Source: Hyphomonas sp. CY54-11-8
GTDB taxonomy: Bacteria > Pseudomonadota > Alphaproteobacteria > Caulobacterales > Hyphomonadaceae
NCBI RefSeq assembly: GCF_000682735.1
Contig: NZ_AWFD01000023.1
Location: 62,001-126,000 of the forward strand
Length of the DNA stretch: 64,000 bases
Direction of reading: 5' to 3'
In this document: piece by piece, positions 48,881 to 58,200 of the stretch
Position numbering within the stretch: the first letter of the stretch is position 1
Layout: the number at the start of each line of letters is the position of its first letter
The notes under the pieces: model-generated
Databases searched by the model: none
What the model was told of the DNA's origin: nothing
What the model saw: only the letters and a program-made list of their open reading frames with translations
Made by a program: the position numbers and the translations under genes

Positions 48881-50107
48881 ATGGCTGACACAAACGCTGC
48901 CCCGGTCCGGAATACAGAGCAGCTGACCGACGAGCTGGTCGAACGGGCCCGCGCAATTGCGCCGGCCATTGCTGCACGCGCAGAAACGTCCGAGCGCGAC
49001 CGACGGGTCGCCGACGAGACAATTGCAGATGTCGCTGAGGCAGGTCTGTTCGAAATCCTGGTCCCACAGCGCTATGGCGGGCATGAGCTTGGCATCTCTT
49101 CGATGGTGAAAGTGATGAAGGCCCTCTCACCGCTTGATGTGTCGACCGGCTGGACCCTTGCCTTCTACATGGTTCACAATTGGATGTGGTGCCTTCTGCC
49201 GGAAGAGGCGCAGAAGGAAATATTCGCCGATGGCCCGTCACGTCTTGGGCCGGTAATGGTGGCACCGACCGTAAAAGCCCAGCCTGAAGCAGGGGGTTAC
49301 CGCATCAATGGGCGCGCAAAATGGGGCACCGGCTCCTCCCACGCGCAATGGTGCATGGTCTCTGGCATTGTCGAGGAAGACCTGCCTGAACCCGTCGAAG
49401 GCCAGCCCCCTCGCCCGCCTGCCGTACGCATGTTCGCCATGCCCTGGAGCGAGGCCAAACTGGAAGACACCTGGCGCACGTCCGGCATGGCTGCAACGGC
49501 CAGCCATGACGTGATCTTCGACAACATCTTCATCCCCGCCCATCGGGTGATGGACGCCACGCCCGCCCGATCCGGCGAAGCGGAAGGCGCGCAGATTCAC
49601 GACAGCAGCGTCTACACCTCCGCTTTTACACCCATGCTCTGCGTTGCGGCACTGTCGGCAATCGTCAGCGGAACGCTCGGCGCGGCAGGTCACGCAGTCG
49701 AACGGGCAAAAACATTCCTCAGCACCTTTTCCGGACGAACGAGCGTCGACAATCCAGCGCTCCAGATTCGGCTCGCCAAGGCAGACCTGGCTGCGCAAAC
49801 CGCATCCCGGATGATCGACGCGCTGGCACAGGAAATTGAATCGGACGCCACGATGCCGCCGATACCGCTGGAAAACCGGGCCCGTCAGCGTGCGATGTCC
49901 TCCCATATTGCATCGATTTGCCGTGACGCGGTGACTCTGCTCGCGCAGGGATCTGGCGCCAGCGGACACATGTCGGACTCACCGATCCAGCGCGCTTTCC
50001 GGGACATCAACATGGCGTCCTGCCATGTCGTCTTCGACCAGGACCCAACGATGGAATTGCACGGGAAGATGCTTGTGGGACGGCCGCCGCCAATTATCCT
50101 GGCGTAA
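48881..50107 (+). CDS. Acyl-CoA-dehydrogenase-fold flavin monooxygenase (HsaA/HpaB-like oxygenase component)
   Basis: A 408-residue protein of the acyl-CoA dehydrogenase superfamily, of the Acyl-CoA_dh_2 type that includes two-component flavin monooxygenases such as HsaA. Typical features are AEAGLFEILVPQRYGGHELG, GYRINGRAKWGTGSSHAQWC, EDTWRTSGMAATASHDVIF and the C-terminal RAFRDINMASCHVVFDQD. No acyl-CoA dehydrogenase catalytic Glu motif is seen. Such enzymes hydroxylate phenols or cleave side chains with reduced flavin supplied by a reductase; a flavin reductase gene exists at 17.0 kb. ATG 48881 lies downstream of the shared operator. Confidence 0.85.
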   Translation: MADTNAAPVRNTEQLTDELVERARAIAPAIAARAETSERDRRVADETIADVAEAGLFEILVPQRYGGHELGISSMVKVMKALSPLDVSTGWTLAFYMVHNWMWCLLPEEAQKEIFADGPSRLGPVMVAPTVKAQPEAGGYRINGRAKWGTGSSHAQWCMVSGIVEEDLPEPVEGQPPRPPAVRMFAMPWSEAKLEDTWRTSGMAATASHDVIFDNIFIPAHRVMDATPARSGEAEGAQIHDSSVYTSAFTPMLCVAALSAIVSGTLGAAGHAVERAKTFLSTFSGRTSVDNPALQIRLAKADLAAQTASRMIDALAQEIESDATMPPIPLENRARQRAMSSHIASICRDAVTLLAQGSGASGHMSDSPIQRAFRDINMASCHVVFDQDPTMELHGKMLVGRPPPIILA

Positions 50108-50134
50108 CCGTCCGATCACGTTTTCAGATGGGCA

Positions 50135-50641
50135 TCAGGACTCGTCGAAGATCGGCGGCGCGTCCCAGTTCCAGTCTTCCATTGAGTAGAGCATCTCGAG
50201 TGTCTTGCGCCCGCCACGGCGCGCGAGTTCGCCCTCGAGGCGCCGCAGTATACTGACGGCATCGCGCCGCATGGAATTTCCTTCCCGCGCGAAGCGGACG
50301 ATCTTGCAGCGCTTGTCACAGGGATCGTCGTCCAGTTCGACGAGTTTTTTGTCCACCAATTGCGAAAGTGTCTGATTAATGGCCTGCCGTGTCAGTCCGA
50401 GATTCCGGGAAACCTCAATCGGCCGGACAATGCCAACCGACACGAGCAACATGACCTGCGATTCCGTGCGGGACAGCGGCGGCCAGCCACGGGCTTCCAT
50501 GTTTTGCTGCAGCCCTTTGTCCAGCCAGATGAAGGCGCGCAAAAACTCCCACATCAACAGGGGATCCTGAGGTTGCCCCGCCTCTGATTTCGTCAGCGGC
50601 CGCCTGGCGACCGTGTCCTTATTCGTGAGAGTTCCAGCCAT
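50135..50641 (-). CDS. MarR-family transcriptional regulator
   Basis: A 168-residue winged-helix regulator: helices from about residue 28, HTH with RPIEVSRNLGLTRQAINQTLSQL (split here as RPIEVSRNLGL and TRQAINQTLSQL), and wing LVELDDDPCDKRCKIVRF with the family D-x-R. MarR proteins often sense aromatic acids or their CoA esters. It is convergent with the monooxygenase gene and lies downstream of the HMG-CoA-lyase gene. Inverted copies of GCGCACTGT flank its upstream region. ATG 50641 has AAAGGTGGG upstream. Confidence 0.85.
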   Translation of the reverse strand: MAGTLTNKDTVARRPLTKSEAGQPQDPLLMWEFLRAFIWLDKGLQQNMEARGWPPLSRTESQVMLLVSVGIVRPIEVSRNLGLTRQAINQTLSQLVDKKLVELDDDPCDKRCKIVRFAREGNSMRRDAVSILRRLEGELARRGGRKTLEMLYSMEDWNWDAPPIFDES

Positions 50642-50849
50642 GGTTCTTACCCACCTTTCCCAGATGTGATCGTCTTCCGCCAGCAGCTTGGCAACAATCA
50701 GATTCAGCGCGCACTGTGCACGGAGTTGAAAATTCTGGCAAAAACAGTGCGCAGTTGTGTCTTACCAACACAGTATTCTTCGTCGCAGAACATCGCAAAA
50801 GGACTTTCCTGCGGGACCGCATCCGCCTACGGGAAAGGCCTGCGCAAGG
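50642..50849. other. MarR upstream region with paired inverted motifs
   Basis: GCGCACTGT (50709-50717) and ACAGTGCGC (50744-50752) are perfect 9-base inverted repeats separated by 26 bases, about 70-110 bases upstream of the marR start. The first includes the palindrome GCACTGTGC shared with 48759. No gene is supported in the gap. Confidence 0.5.
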
Positions 50850-51731
50850 TCAGGCGACGCAATCAATTGCTTCTTTCCCAAGCAATCTCCGAACCCAGCG
50901 TGCCGTATCTGCGAGCTGTGTCCTGTCGAGGCCGATTGGCGTTCCCGCGCGCTCGAACATATACGCAACATCCTCGCTGCTGACATTGCCCGCGGCACCG
51001 GGCGCAAAAGGGCATCCGCCAAGTCCGCCGACCGACGCGTCCACCGTTTTCGCCCCGGCCCTCACGCCGGACCAGACATTCGCGATACCGGTTCCCCGTG
51101 TATCGTGAAAATGCAGCCTGACCGGGATCGGTGCGACCGCCCTGACCACACGGCTGACAAGTTGTTCCACTTCGAGCGGGGCCGCCACACCGATTGTATC
51201 TGCCAGTGCGATCTCCCGCGGATTTGCCGCGGCGAGTTTGCGGGCAATGTCCACGACCCGGTCATGGCTGATAGCGTCCTCAAATGGACAGCCGAACGAC
51301 ACCGCAATCGTCGCCTGGCCTGATACGCCATGGGCCTGTGCCAGACGGATGATGTCGATCGCGGTCGTCACCGTCCCATCAGCGTCCTGCCCCTGATTGC
51401 GCTGACCGAAGGTATCTGAGGCGCAGCAAACTGCACCAAGCTCAGCCAACCCCGCTTCCAATGCTCTCATTGCACCGTGCTTATTCAGAACAAGGCCGAT
51501 ATAGGTGACATCGTCACGCTGGCGGAGACCCGCAACCACCGCTTCGGCATCCGCCATCTGCGGCACGCGAGCGGGATTGACGAAACTCGCCACCTCGATC
51601 CGACGGGCGCCAGCCTGAATCATCCGGTTTACAAGCTCGATTTTTTGCTCAGCAGTCAGAGTTCTTTTCTCGTTTTGAAGTCCGTCGCGGGGAGAAACCT
51701 CGACGAATTCCGGAACCTCGATCTGTGACAT
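50850..51731 (-). CDS. Hydroxymethylglutaryl-CoA lyase-like enzyme
   Basis: A 293-residue TIM-barrel of the HMGL/DRE family. Motifs: VEVSPRDGLQNEK at the N-terminus (catalytic Arg/Asp), GARRIEVASFVNP, VSFGCPFED, LADTIGVA, LHFHDTRGTGIAN (metal His pair) and the GGLGGCPFAPGAAGN loop with the catalytic Cys. It would cleave HMG-CoA or a related 3-hydroxy-3-methyl acyl-CoA to acetyl-CoA plus an oxo acid. It follows the WrbA-like gene by 23 bases. In this setting it suggests degradation of a branched or terpenoid-like acyl-CoA. Confidence 0.93.
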   Translation of the reverse strand: MSQIEVPEFVEVSPRDGLQNEKRTLTAEQKIELVNRMIQAGARRIEVASFVNPARVPQMADAEAVVAGLRQRDDVTYIGLVLNKHGAMRALEAGLAELGAVCCASDTFGQRNQGQDADGTVTTAIDIIRLAQAHGVSGQATIAVSFGCPFEDAISHDRVVDIARKLAAANPREIALADTIGVAAPLEVEQLVSRVVRAVAPIPVRLHFHDTRGTGIANVWSGVRAGAKTVDASVGGLGGCPFAPGAAGNVSSEDVAYMFERAGTPIGLDRTQLADTARWVRRLLGKEAIDCVA

Positions 51732-51754
51732 GAGCCCCTCCCCTGTTGAAAGCG

Positions 51755-52360
51755 TCAGGCGTTCGCCAAGGCACTGGCGACTTCGACAACCCGTTTGCCC
51801 TGAAACCGCGCGGATGCGAGATCATCTTCGGTCGGCGGCGCCTTGCTACCACCGTAGGAAACCGAAGATGCCCCGTACGGCGTTCCGGCTTTGAACATGA
51901 CAGGATCAGCATATCCCGGTGGCACGATGATCATGCCGAAGTGCGCCATGGGGACGAACATGGTCAGATTGTTGATCTCGTTTCCCCCATGAAGACTGGA
52001 GGAGGATGTAAAGGCCGATCCGACTTTTCCAGCCAGCTTTCCCTGAAACCAGAGCCCGCCGAGACTATCGAGAAAGGCCTTGAGCTCGGACGCGAGCAGC
52101 CCAAAGCGCGTCGGGGACCCGAGGATGATCGCATCTGCCCATTCGGCATCAGCCACGGTCGGGGCTTCGTAGGTCGCATTCATCTGATCGGCTGCCTCTT
52201 TCCAACCTTGAACGAAGCCCATCGTCGCATCGTCAACCAACTCCCTGACCCGGCGCATCCGGACCTCACCGCCCGCCGATGTCGCCCCATCGGAAATTGC
52301 CTGGGCCAAAGCCTCTGTCGAGCCATCCCGTGAATAGAAGGCGATCAGAACTTTAGCCAT
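51755..52360 (-). CDS. WrbA-like NAD(P)H:quinone oxidoreductase
   Basis: A 201-residue flavodoxin-like protein. FMN phosphate loop YSRDGSTEALA near the start, ILGSPTRFG and the WrbA-type FTSSSSLHGGNE with MFVPMAHFGMIIV, then YGASSVSYGGSK. WrbA proteins reduce quinones by two electrons, protecting against redox cycling. ATG 52360 has AGAGGATACACC upstream; the frame to 52441 runs into the control region. First gene of a WrbA / HMG-CoA-lyase-like pair, suggesting quinone-type intermediates in the pathway. Confidence 0.92.
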   Translation of the reverse strand: MAKVLIAFYSRDGSTEALAQAISDGATSAGGEVRMRRVRELVDDATMGFVQGWKEAADQMNATYEAPTVADAEWADAIILGSPTRFGLLASELKAFLDSLGGLWFQGKLAGKVGSAFTSSSSLHGGNEINNLTMFVPMAHFGMIIVPPGYADPVMFKAGTPYGASSVSYGGSKAPPTEDDLASARFQGKRVVEVASALANA

Positions 52361-52423
52361 GGTGTATCCTCTTATTTGCAAACTGATTGTTTCTAACGCC
52401 TGTTCTAGGGTCGAAATCTTATT

Positions 52424-52440
52424 TGTAAATATTTTTGACA
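52424..52440. promoter_or_regulatory. TGTAAA-N5-TTGACA inverted repeat (shared operator, copy 3)
   Basis: TGTAAATATTTTTGACA lies between the divergent WrbA-like gene (start 52360) and enoyl-CoA hydratase gene (start 52511). It keeps the architecture of the 28077 and 48812 copies with one arm mismatch. TTGACA could alternatively be a -35 box; no -10 match lies 16-18 bases downstream. Confidence 0.4.
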
Positions 52441-52510
52441 TTCTGTAGGCAATTCAAAGTCTGGCCAGATCCAGTTCGATACCCTGGAAAACATGAAGGA
52501 GATGAAGCTG

Positions 52511-53329
52511 ATGGACACCCTTTTGATCGAGCAAAAAGGTGCGGTTGAACACGTCACGCTCAATCGCCCGGATAGCCTCAATTCGCTGGACGACGACCTG
52601 ACCTTCCGGCTGCTTGCCTACTTCGAAGGCCTTTCTTCCCGGCCCGAAGTCAGAATTGTGGTCCTGCGAGGCGCCGGACGCGGCTTCTGTTCCGGGCTCG
52701 ACTTGTCCAGCGACCAGGCGAATGGGTTCGTTGATGGGACATTGCCTGAAAAATTCGCGATCCAGCACAGACTCGGCAAGATCATTCTCGCGATGCGCAA
52801 ATGCCCCCAGCCTATCATCGCCGCCATACACGGGGTCGCATCCGGGGGAGGATTCTGCCTCGCGATGGCGTCGGACATAAGACTGGCCAAACAGAAGGCG
52901 CGCATGAATGCCGCCTTCATCCGCATCGGCCTCGGCGGCGGCGATATCGGCGCAAGCTATTTGCTCCCTCGGCTCATCGGCTCTGGACCGGCGAATGCGC
53001 TACTGCTCACCGGGCGCATGCTGGGGGCTGAACGCGCGTTCCAGCTCGGCCTGCTGGCGGATATCGCCGGACCGGAGGAACTGGATGCCCTCGTCGACAG
53101 CTATGTCGATGACATGATGTCGACCGCACCTCTCGCCCTGCGGATGACCAAGGAAATCCTGAATGTGAACATCGACGCACCGGGTCTGGAAGCTGCGCTC
53201 GCCCTCGAAGACCGTAATCAGGTGATTCTTTCCCACACCCGAAATTTTGCGAGTGCCGTCGAGGCCTTCAAGGCCAAGCAGCCCGTCCACTTCTCTGCGG
53301 AAGGCGACAATCCTCGCGAACCAGATTGA
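52511..53329 (+). CDS. Enoyl-CoA hydratase/isomerase family protein
   Basis: A 272-residue crotonase-fold enzyme. The oxyanion-hole segments are GRGFCSGLDLSS and HGVASGGGFCLAMASDIRLA, and the active-site region reads RIGLGGGDIGASYLLPRLIG, where acidic Asp replaces the more common Glu. Members hydrate, isomerise or cleave acyl-CoA thioesters. Three in-frame ATGs exist at 52493, 52502 and 52511; the last is chosen because AAGGAG is nine bases before it. It follows the shared operator and precedes a convergent TetR gene. Confidence 0.88.
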   Translation: MDTLLIEQKGAVEHVTLNRPDSLNSLDDDLTFRLLAYFEGLSSRPEVRIVVLRGAGRGFCSGLDLSSDQANGFVDGTLPEKFAIQHRLGKIILAMRKCPQPIIAAIHGVASGGGFCLAMASDIRLAKQKARMNAAFIRIGLGGGDIGASYLLPRLIGSGPANALLLTGRMLGAERAFQLGLLADIAGPEELDALVDSYVDDMMSTAPLALRMTKEILNVNIDAPGLEAALALEDRNQVILSHTRNFASAVEAFKAKQPVHFSAEGDNPREPD

Positions 53330-53345
53330 TCCCAAGGTTCAGCGC

Positions 53346-53966
53346 TCAGTCACATGCTGCATCTGATGTGACCGGCTTGTCCCCCAGGATTTTGAGGATG
53401 ACGTCCTGGATCACCTCAAGGAGGGTGGCACGCTCCTGTTCCGGATGACGCAGGGCACGGGCGGACAAGCCGGAGAAGATTGTAAAGATCAACTCCGTCC
53501 GGGTTTCAGGATCATCAATTCCGGCCCGGCGTAGAATGGACATGAAACGCCGGCGCATCTGCGCATCATGATGCTGCATGATCGCCGCAACATCCGGATT
53601 CCTCTGTGCCTCTGCCAGGATTTCAAAGTTCAGGACCGTCCTGAACGGCTCCTTGTCGTTGGAAAAAATTGTGGTCGTCAGCTCCGCCATCTCGATACGA
53701 AGGTTTTCCGGTGACAGGTCTTCGAACGCTGCAATACTCTCTTCCTGACGCCCCATTTCCAGCTTCACGACAGCCTGGATCAGTTCATCTTTACTTCCGA
53801 AATAGTGATAGAGATGCCCCACGCTGATGCCGCAATCGGCGGCAATGCCTGAAATGCCAGCCCCATGAAAGCCTTTGATTGAAAAGTGTTTTTCGGCGCA
53901 TTCGAGAATCTCGCAGATCCGCGCTTCTCGCTTTGCGGCCGTCTTCGACACAGGCATTTCACCCAT
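53346..53966 (-). CDS. TetR-family repressor of the adjacent RND efflux operon
   Basis: A 206-residue regulator with HTH (about residues 12-60): ICEILECAEKHFSIKGFHGAG, here in two parts ICEILECAEKHF and SIKGFHGAG, then GISVGHLYHYFGSKDELIQA. The ligand domain continues to the end. Divergent position relative to a complete RND operon is typical of AcrR/NalC-type repressors. ATG 53966 with GGGGGAGAAAG upstream is chosen; the much longer frame to 54344 is antisense to the membrane-fusion gene. It is convergent with the enoyl-CoA hydratase gene. Confidence 0.88.
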   Translation of the reverse strand: MGEMPVSKTAAKREARICEILECAEKHFSIKGFHGAGISGIAADCGISVGHLYHYFGSKDELIQAVVKLEMGRQEESIAAFEDLSPENLRIEMAELTTTIFSNDKEPFRTVLNFEILAEAQRNPDVAAIMQHHDAQMRRRFMSILRRAGIDDPETRTELIFTIFSGLSARALRHPEQERATLLEVIQDVILKILGDKPVTSDAACD

Positions 53967-54025
53967 CTGTTCTTTCTCCCCCCTGTTAAATATCTGCACC
54001 TTGACTTTGTGCACCGCATCATTAG

Positions 54026-54043
54026 ATAGAGCGTTCATTCTAT
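54026..54043. promoter_or_regulatory. Inverted repeat between TetR and RND genes, candidate operator
   Basis: ATAGA (54026-54030) and TCTAT (54039-54043) are perfect 5-base arms with an 8-base spacer. Just upstream TTGACT (54001-54006) could act as a -35 box for the efflux operon, placing the repeat over or near its -10 region. Confidence 0.4.
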
Positions 54044-54084
54044 TTTGATAGCTCTCCTCCCAGCTCGCCGTCAAGGATCGTTTT

Positions 54085-55266
54085 ATGCAAACCGCCAAGA
54101 AGAGCCTGCCAGCACTATTGCTCGCCGCGACCATGGTGCTCACCGCTTGCGGTGGTGAGACGGCGAGCCAGCAAGCCGCTGCTCCGCCAGCCCCTGTCGT
54201 CCAGACCATGACGGTCCGCCTCACAGATGTGCCGAATGTCATTGAACTATCCGGCCGGGCCCGCGCCTTTGCCGAGGCGGAGATCCGCCCGCAGGTGACC
54301 GGCATCATCAGCGAGCGCCTGTTCAAGGAAGGCGACACGGTCAAAAAAGGTCAGGCGCTTTACCAGATCGACGCTGCGGAATACTCCGCCGCAGTCCGCA
54401 GTGCCGAAGCCGCCCTGGCGCGCGCTGAAGCCACGGCTGCCGTCGCTCGCGAAACAGCAGCGCGTTTCGAGCGGCTGGCGAGCATCAATGCTGTAAGCCA
54501 GCAGGAATACGATCAGGCCGTTGCCTCCGCCAGCCAGGCAGAGGCCGACATCGGAATCCAGAAAGCTGCCCTCGACCGCGCGCGTATTGATCTCGCGCGG
54601 ACAAAAATCTCATCCCCGATCGAAGGCCGTATTGGCCGATCATCCTTCACTCAGGGTGCACTTGTCACTCAGAACCAGACAGAGCCACTCGCCCGTGTGC
54701 TGCAGACTGACCCCATTTATGTCGACCTCACAGTGTCCAGCGCCCGCCTGCTGACCTGGCGCCAGCGGATTGCGGACGGAGACATCGCAACCACGGATCA
54801 GAACACGATACCGGTCGACATCATCCTGGCCGACGGCACCCCCTATCCCCTGCCCGGTGATCTGGAATTCAGCGAAGTGAACGTTGAAGAAAGCGCCGGC
54901 ACGGTCGCTGTCCGGGTCGTCGTTCCCAATCCGGAAAACCTGATCCTGCCAGGCATGTTCGTGCGGGCGAAATTTGTTGCCGGCTATTACGAGAATGTGG
55001 TGACCCTTCCGCAGTCTGTGGTTTCCCGCACTCCGACCGGGGATGCGACTGTCATGGTTGTGGACCGGGAGGGGATCGTTCAGCAAAGACGGATTACCGT
55101 TGAGCAGAACACAGACAATACCTGGACGGTTCTGACCGGTCTGAGCGCCGGCGAACAGGTTGCCACGGCAAACCTGCAGACCATCCGCGAAGGCATGAAA
55201 GTTGAGCCGCAGCCCGCCAGCGAGCAAACCTCTGCTGCGCAGGACACGCGCGGCGGATCCAAATAA
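54085..55266 (+). CDS. RND efflux periplasmic adaptor lipoprotein
   Basis: A 393-residue membrane-fusion protein: lipoprotein signal (TMVLTACGG), beta-barrel and lipoyl segments with EIRPQVTGIISERLF and GDTVKKGQALYQID, a helical hairpin (about residues 95-165) with VSQQEYDQAVASA, then LARTKISSPIEGRIGRS and the distal barrel. It closely follows the AcrA/MexA layout and bridges the RND pump to the outer-membrane channel. AAGGA precedes the ATG. First gene of the operon repressed by the divergent TetR. Confidence 0.94.
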   Translation: MQTAKKSLPALLLAATMVLTACGGETASQQAAAPPAPVVQTMTVRLTDVPNVIELSGRARAFAEAEIRPQVTGIISERLFKEGDTVKKGQALYQIDAAEYSAAVRSAEAALARAEATAAVARETAARFERLASINAVSQQEYDQAVASASQAEADIGIQKAALDRARIDLARTKISSPIEGRIGRSSFTQGALVTQNQTEPLARVLQTDPIYVDLTVSSARLLTWRQRIADGDIATTDQNTIPVDIILADGTPYPLPGDLEFSEVNVEESAGTVAVRVVVPNPENLILPGMFVRAKFVAGYYENVVTLPQSVVSRTPTGDATVMVVDREGIVQQRRITVEQNTDNTWTVLTGLSAGEQVATANLQTIREGMKVEPQPASEQTSAAQDTRGGSK

Positions 55267-55284
55267 GGCACACAGGTTAGACTG

Positions 55285-58200
55285 ATGGCAAAGTTCTTCA
55301 TCGACCGCCCGGTATTCGCCTGGGTGATCGCGATCCTTATCATGCTTGCAGGCGGCCTCGCCCTGCGCACGCTTCCGGTCGCGCAATACCCCGATGTTGC
55401 GCCAACGACGATCAGCGTCATGGCAAACTATCCCGGTGCCTCCGCACAAGCGGTAGAGAACTCCGTCACCCAGATCATTGAACAACAAATGACCGGGCTT
55501 GACGGGCTCGACTATGTCAATTCGACGTCCAGCTCAGACGGGTCTGCATCCATCACACTTGCTTTCCGTCCGGGCACTGATCCCGACATCGCTCAGGTGC
55601 AGGTCCAGAACAAGCTGTCTCTGGCAACTCCGTTCCTGCCTGAACAGGTGCAACGCCAGGGCGTGACGGTCAGCAAGGCCAGCACGGGCTTCCTGTTGAT
55701 CACATCCCTGTATTCACCGGGCGAAACGTTCGACCAGACAGACCTCGGCGACTATGTCCGGTCCAACATGTATGACACGATCAGTCGCCTTGATGGCGTC
55801 GGCAGTGTCACCGCGTTCGGATCCCCCTACGCCATCCGGGTCTGGCTGAAACCGGAAAAATTGGTCGAGTACAATTTGATGCCCGCCGATATCGTGCAGG
55901 CGATCCGCGACCAGAATGCGCAAATTGCATCCGGTGCCCTGGGCGGCGCACCGTCTGTCCTGGGTCAGGAAATTAATGTCACCATCACCCTGCAATCGCT
56001 TCTGTCCACACCGGAGCAATTCCGGAACCTGCTTCTAAGAACCACTCCTGAAGGCGGGTCCGTGCGGCTCGGCGATGTTGCAGACGTCGAATTGGGGGCG
56101 GAGAACTACGCTTTCATTTCACGATTCAACGGATATCCCGCGACCGGCTTTGCCGTCTCACTCGCCACGGGTGCCAACGCGCTCGACACGGCCGAGCGCG
56201 TGAAGGAAACCGTCGAGGAAATGTCCCACAACTTCCCGGAGGACATGGTCTACGCGTTCCCGGTCGATACCACACCCTTTATCGAAACCTCGATTCATGA
56301 AGTGCAGAAGACCCTGTTCGAAGCGATCGCACTGGTCTTCATCGTCATCTTCGTTTTCCTTCAGAGCTTCCGGGCATCTTTCATTCCGCTGATTGCCGTG
56401 CCCGTCGTTCTGCTGGGGACGTTTGCCGTCCTGCTCATCATGGGCATGTCCATCAACACGCTGACCATGTTCGCCATGGTTCTTGCCATCGGTCTTCTGG
56501 TCGATGACGCGATTGTTGTTGTGGAGAACGTCGAGCGTGTGATGTCGCAAGACAAGCTGCCGCCCCGGCAGGCCACCATCAAATCGATGGAACAGATTAC
56601 TGGCGCACTGGTCGGGATTGCTGTTGTTCTGTCGGCCGTCTTTATTCCGATGGCCTTCTTCCCGGGGTCTGCAGGCGTTATCTACCGGCAGTTTTCCGTC
56701 ACCATTGTATCCGCAATGGCCCTATCGGTTCTGGTGGCAATTATCTTGTCCCCTGCTCTCTGCGCGACGATCCTGAAGCCTGGCCATGGCGAGTCCCATT
56801 CGCTGCTTTCCGCACCGGCGCGCATATTCAACAATGGGTTTGACCGGCTTTCGCAGGCTTATGAAGCCACGGTCGAGCGCGCCCTGCGGCGCAAGGGAAT
56901 CATGCTGGCAGGCTTTGCCGTGATCGTCGCCCTGACCGGGCTCGCCTTTATCCGATTGCCTGCATCCTTCCTGCCCGACGAAGACCAGGGCAACTACTTT
57001 ACGCTCGCCCAGCTGCCGGCCAATGCCAGCCTTGAGCGCACGGCAGAAGTAATGGATGGCGTTGTCGATTATTATCAGACGAACGAAGCCTCGAATGTTC
57101 GGGGCATCTTTTCGCTCGCCGGATTTAGCTTTGCTGGCCAGGGACAGAATAATGGCATTGCCTTTGCCTCGCTGAAGGATTGGTCAGAGCGTCCCGGACA
57201 GGAAAACTCCGTTCAGGCAATCGTCGGACGCGCCATGGGCGCTTTATCCCAGATCGATGAGGCCCGGGTATTTGCAATTTCCCCGCCTGCGATCCGGGAG
57301 CTTGGCAATTCGAGCGGCTTCGACCTCTTCCTCCAGAATGATGGAAACTACACGCACGAAGAGTTCATGAGCATCCGCAACCAGCTGTTGGGCATGGCCA
57401 GCCAGGACCCGCGTCTGACTGGTGTGCGCCCGAACGGTCTGGAAGATGGTCCGCTGTTCAATATCGACCTCGACTATCAGAAGGCCCAGGCCCTCGGCGT
57501 GTCGATCTCCGATGCCACCAACCTGCTGTCTGTCGCTTTCGGCGGCACCTATGTGAACGACTTTATCGACCGTGGCCGTATCAAGCGTGTCTACGTTCAG
57601 GGCGCGGCAGCTGACCGAATGCAGCCGGACGATGTCGGCGACTGGTTCGTCCGCACCAACACGGGCCAAATGGCGCCGCTGGAAGAGATTGCCAGCTCCA
57701 ACTGGTCCTACGGCCCGCCACAACTACAGCGTTTTGACGGTGTGCCAGCATTCAACATTCAGGGCTCGGCGGCACCCGGTCAGAGTTCCGGTGTCGCGAT
57801 GCTCGCAATGGAAGAGCTGATTTCGCAACTCCCGGACGGCATTGGCTATGCGTGGAGCGGCCTCAGCCGGCAGGAGCGTGAATCCGGCAACCAGGCCATG
57901 GCGCTGTACGGTATCTCGATCCTGTTTGTCTTCCTTTGCCTCGCCGCCCTGTATGAGAGCTGGACAGTGCCTATTTCGGTTCTGCTGGTTGCGCCTCTCG
58001 GCGTGGCCGGTGCCGTCGCTGGCGCCAGCCTTGCCGGACTGTCGAATGACGTCTTTTTCCAGGTTGGCCTGCTGACCACGGTCGGACTTGCCTCCAAGAA
58101 CGCGATCCTGATCATCGAATTCGCACGATCCCTGGAGGACCAGGGAAAAGAACTGGTTGCTGCAGCGATTGAAGCCGTCCGCCTGCGGATCCGTCCGGTT

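Noticed and set aside
54085-54344. N-terminal extension of the RND repressor to 54344
   Set aside because: It would be antisense to the adaptor gene and lacks TetR similarity; the HTH begins shortly after 53966.
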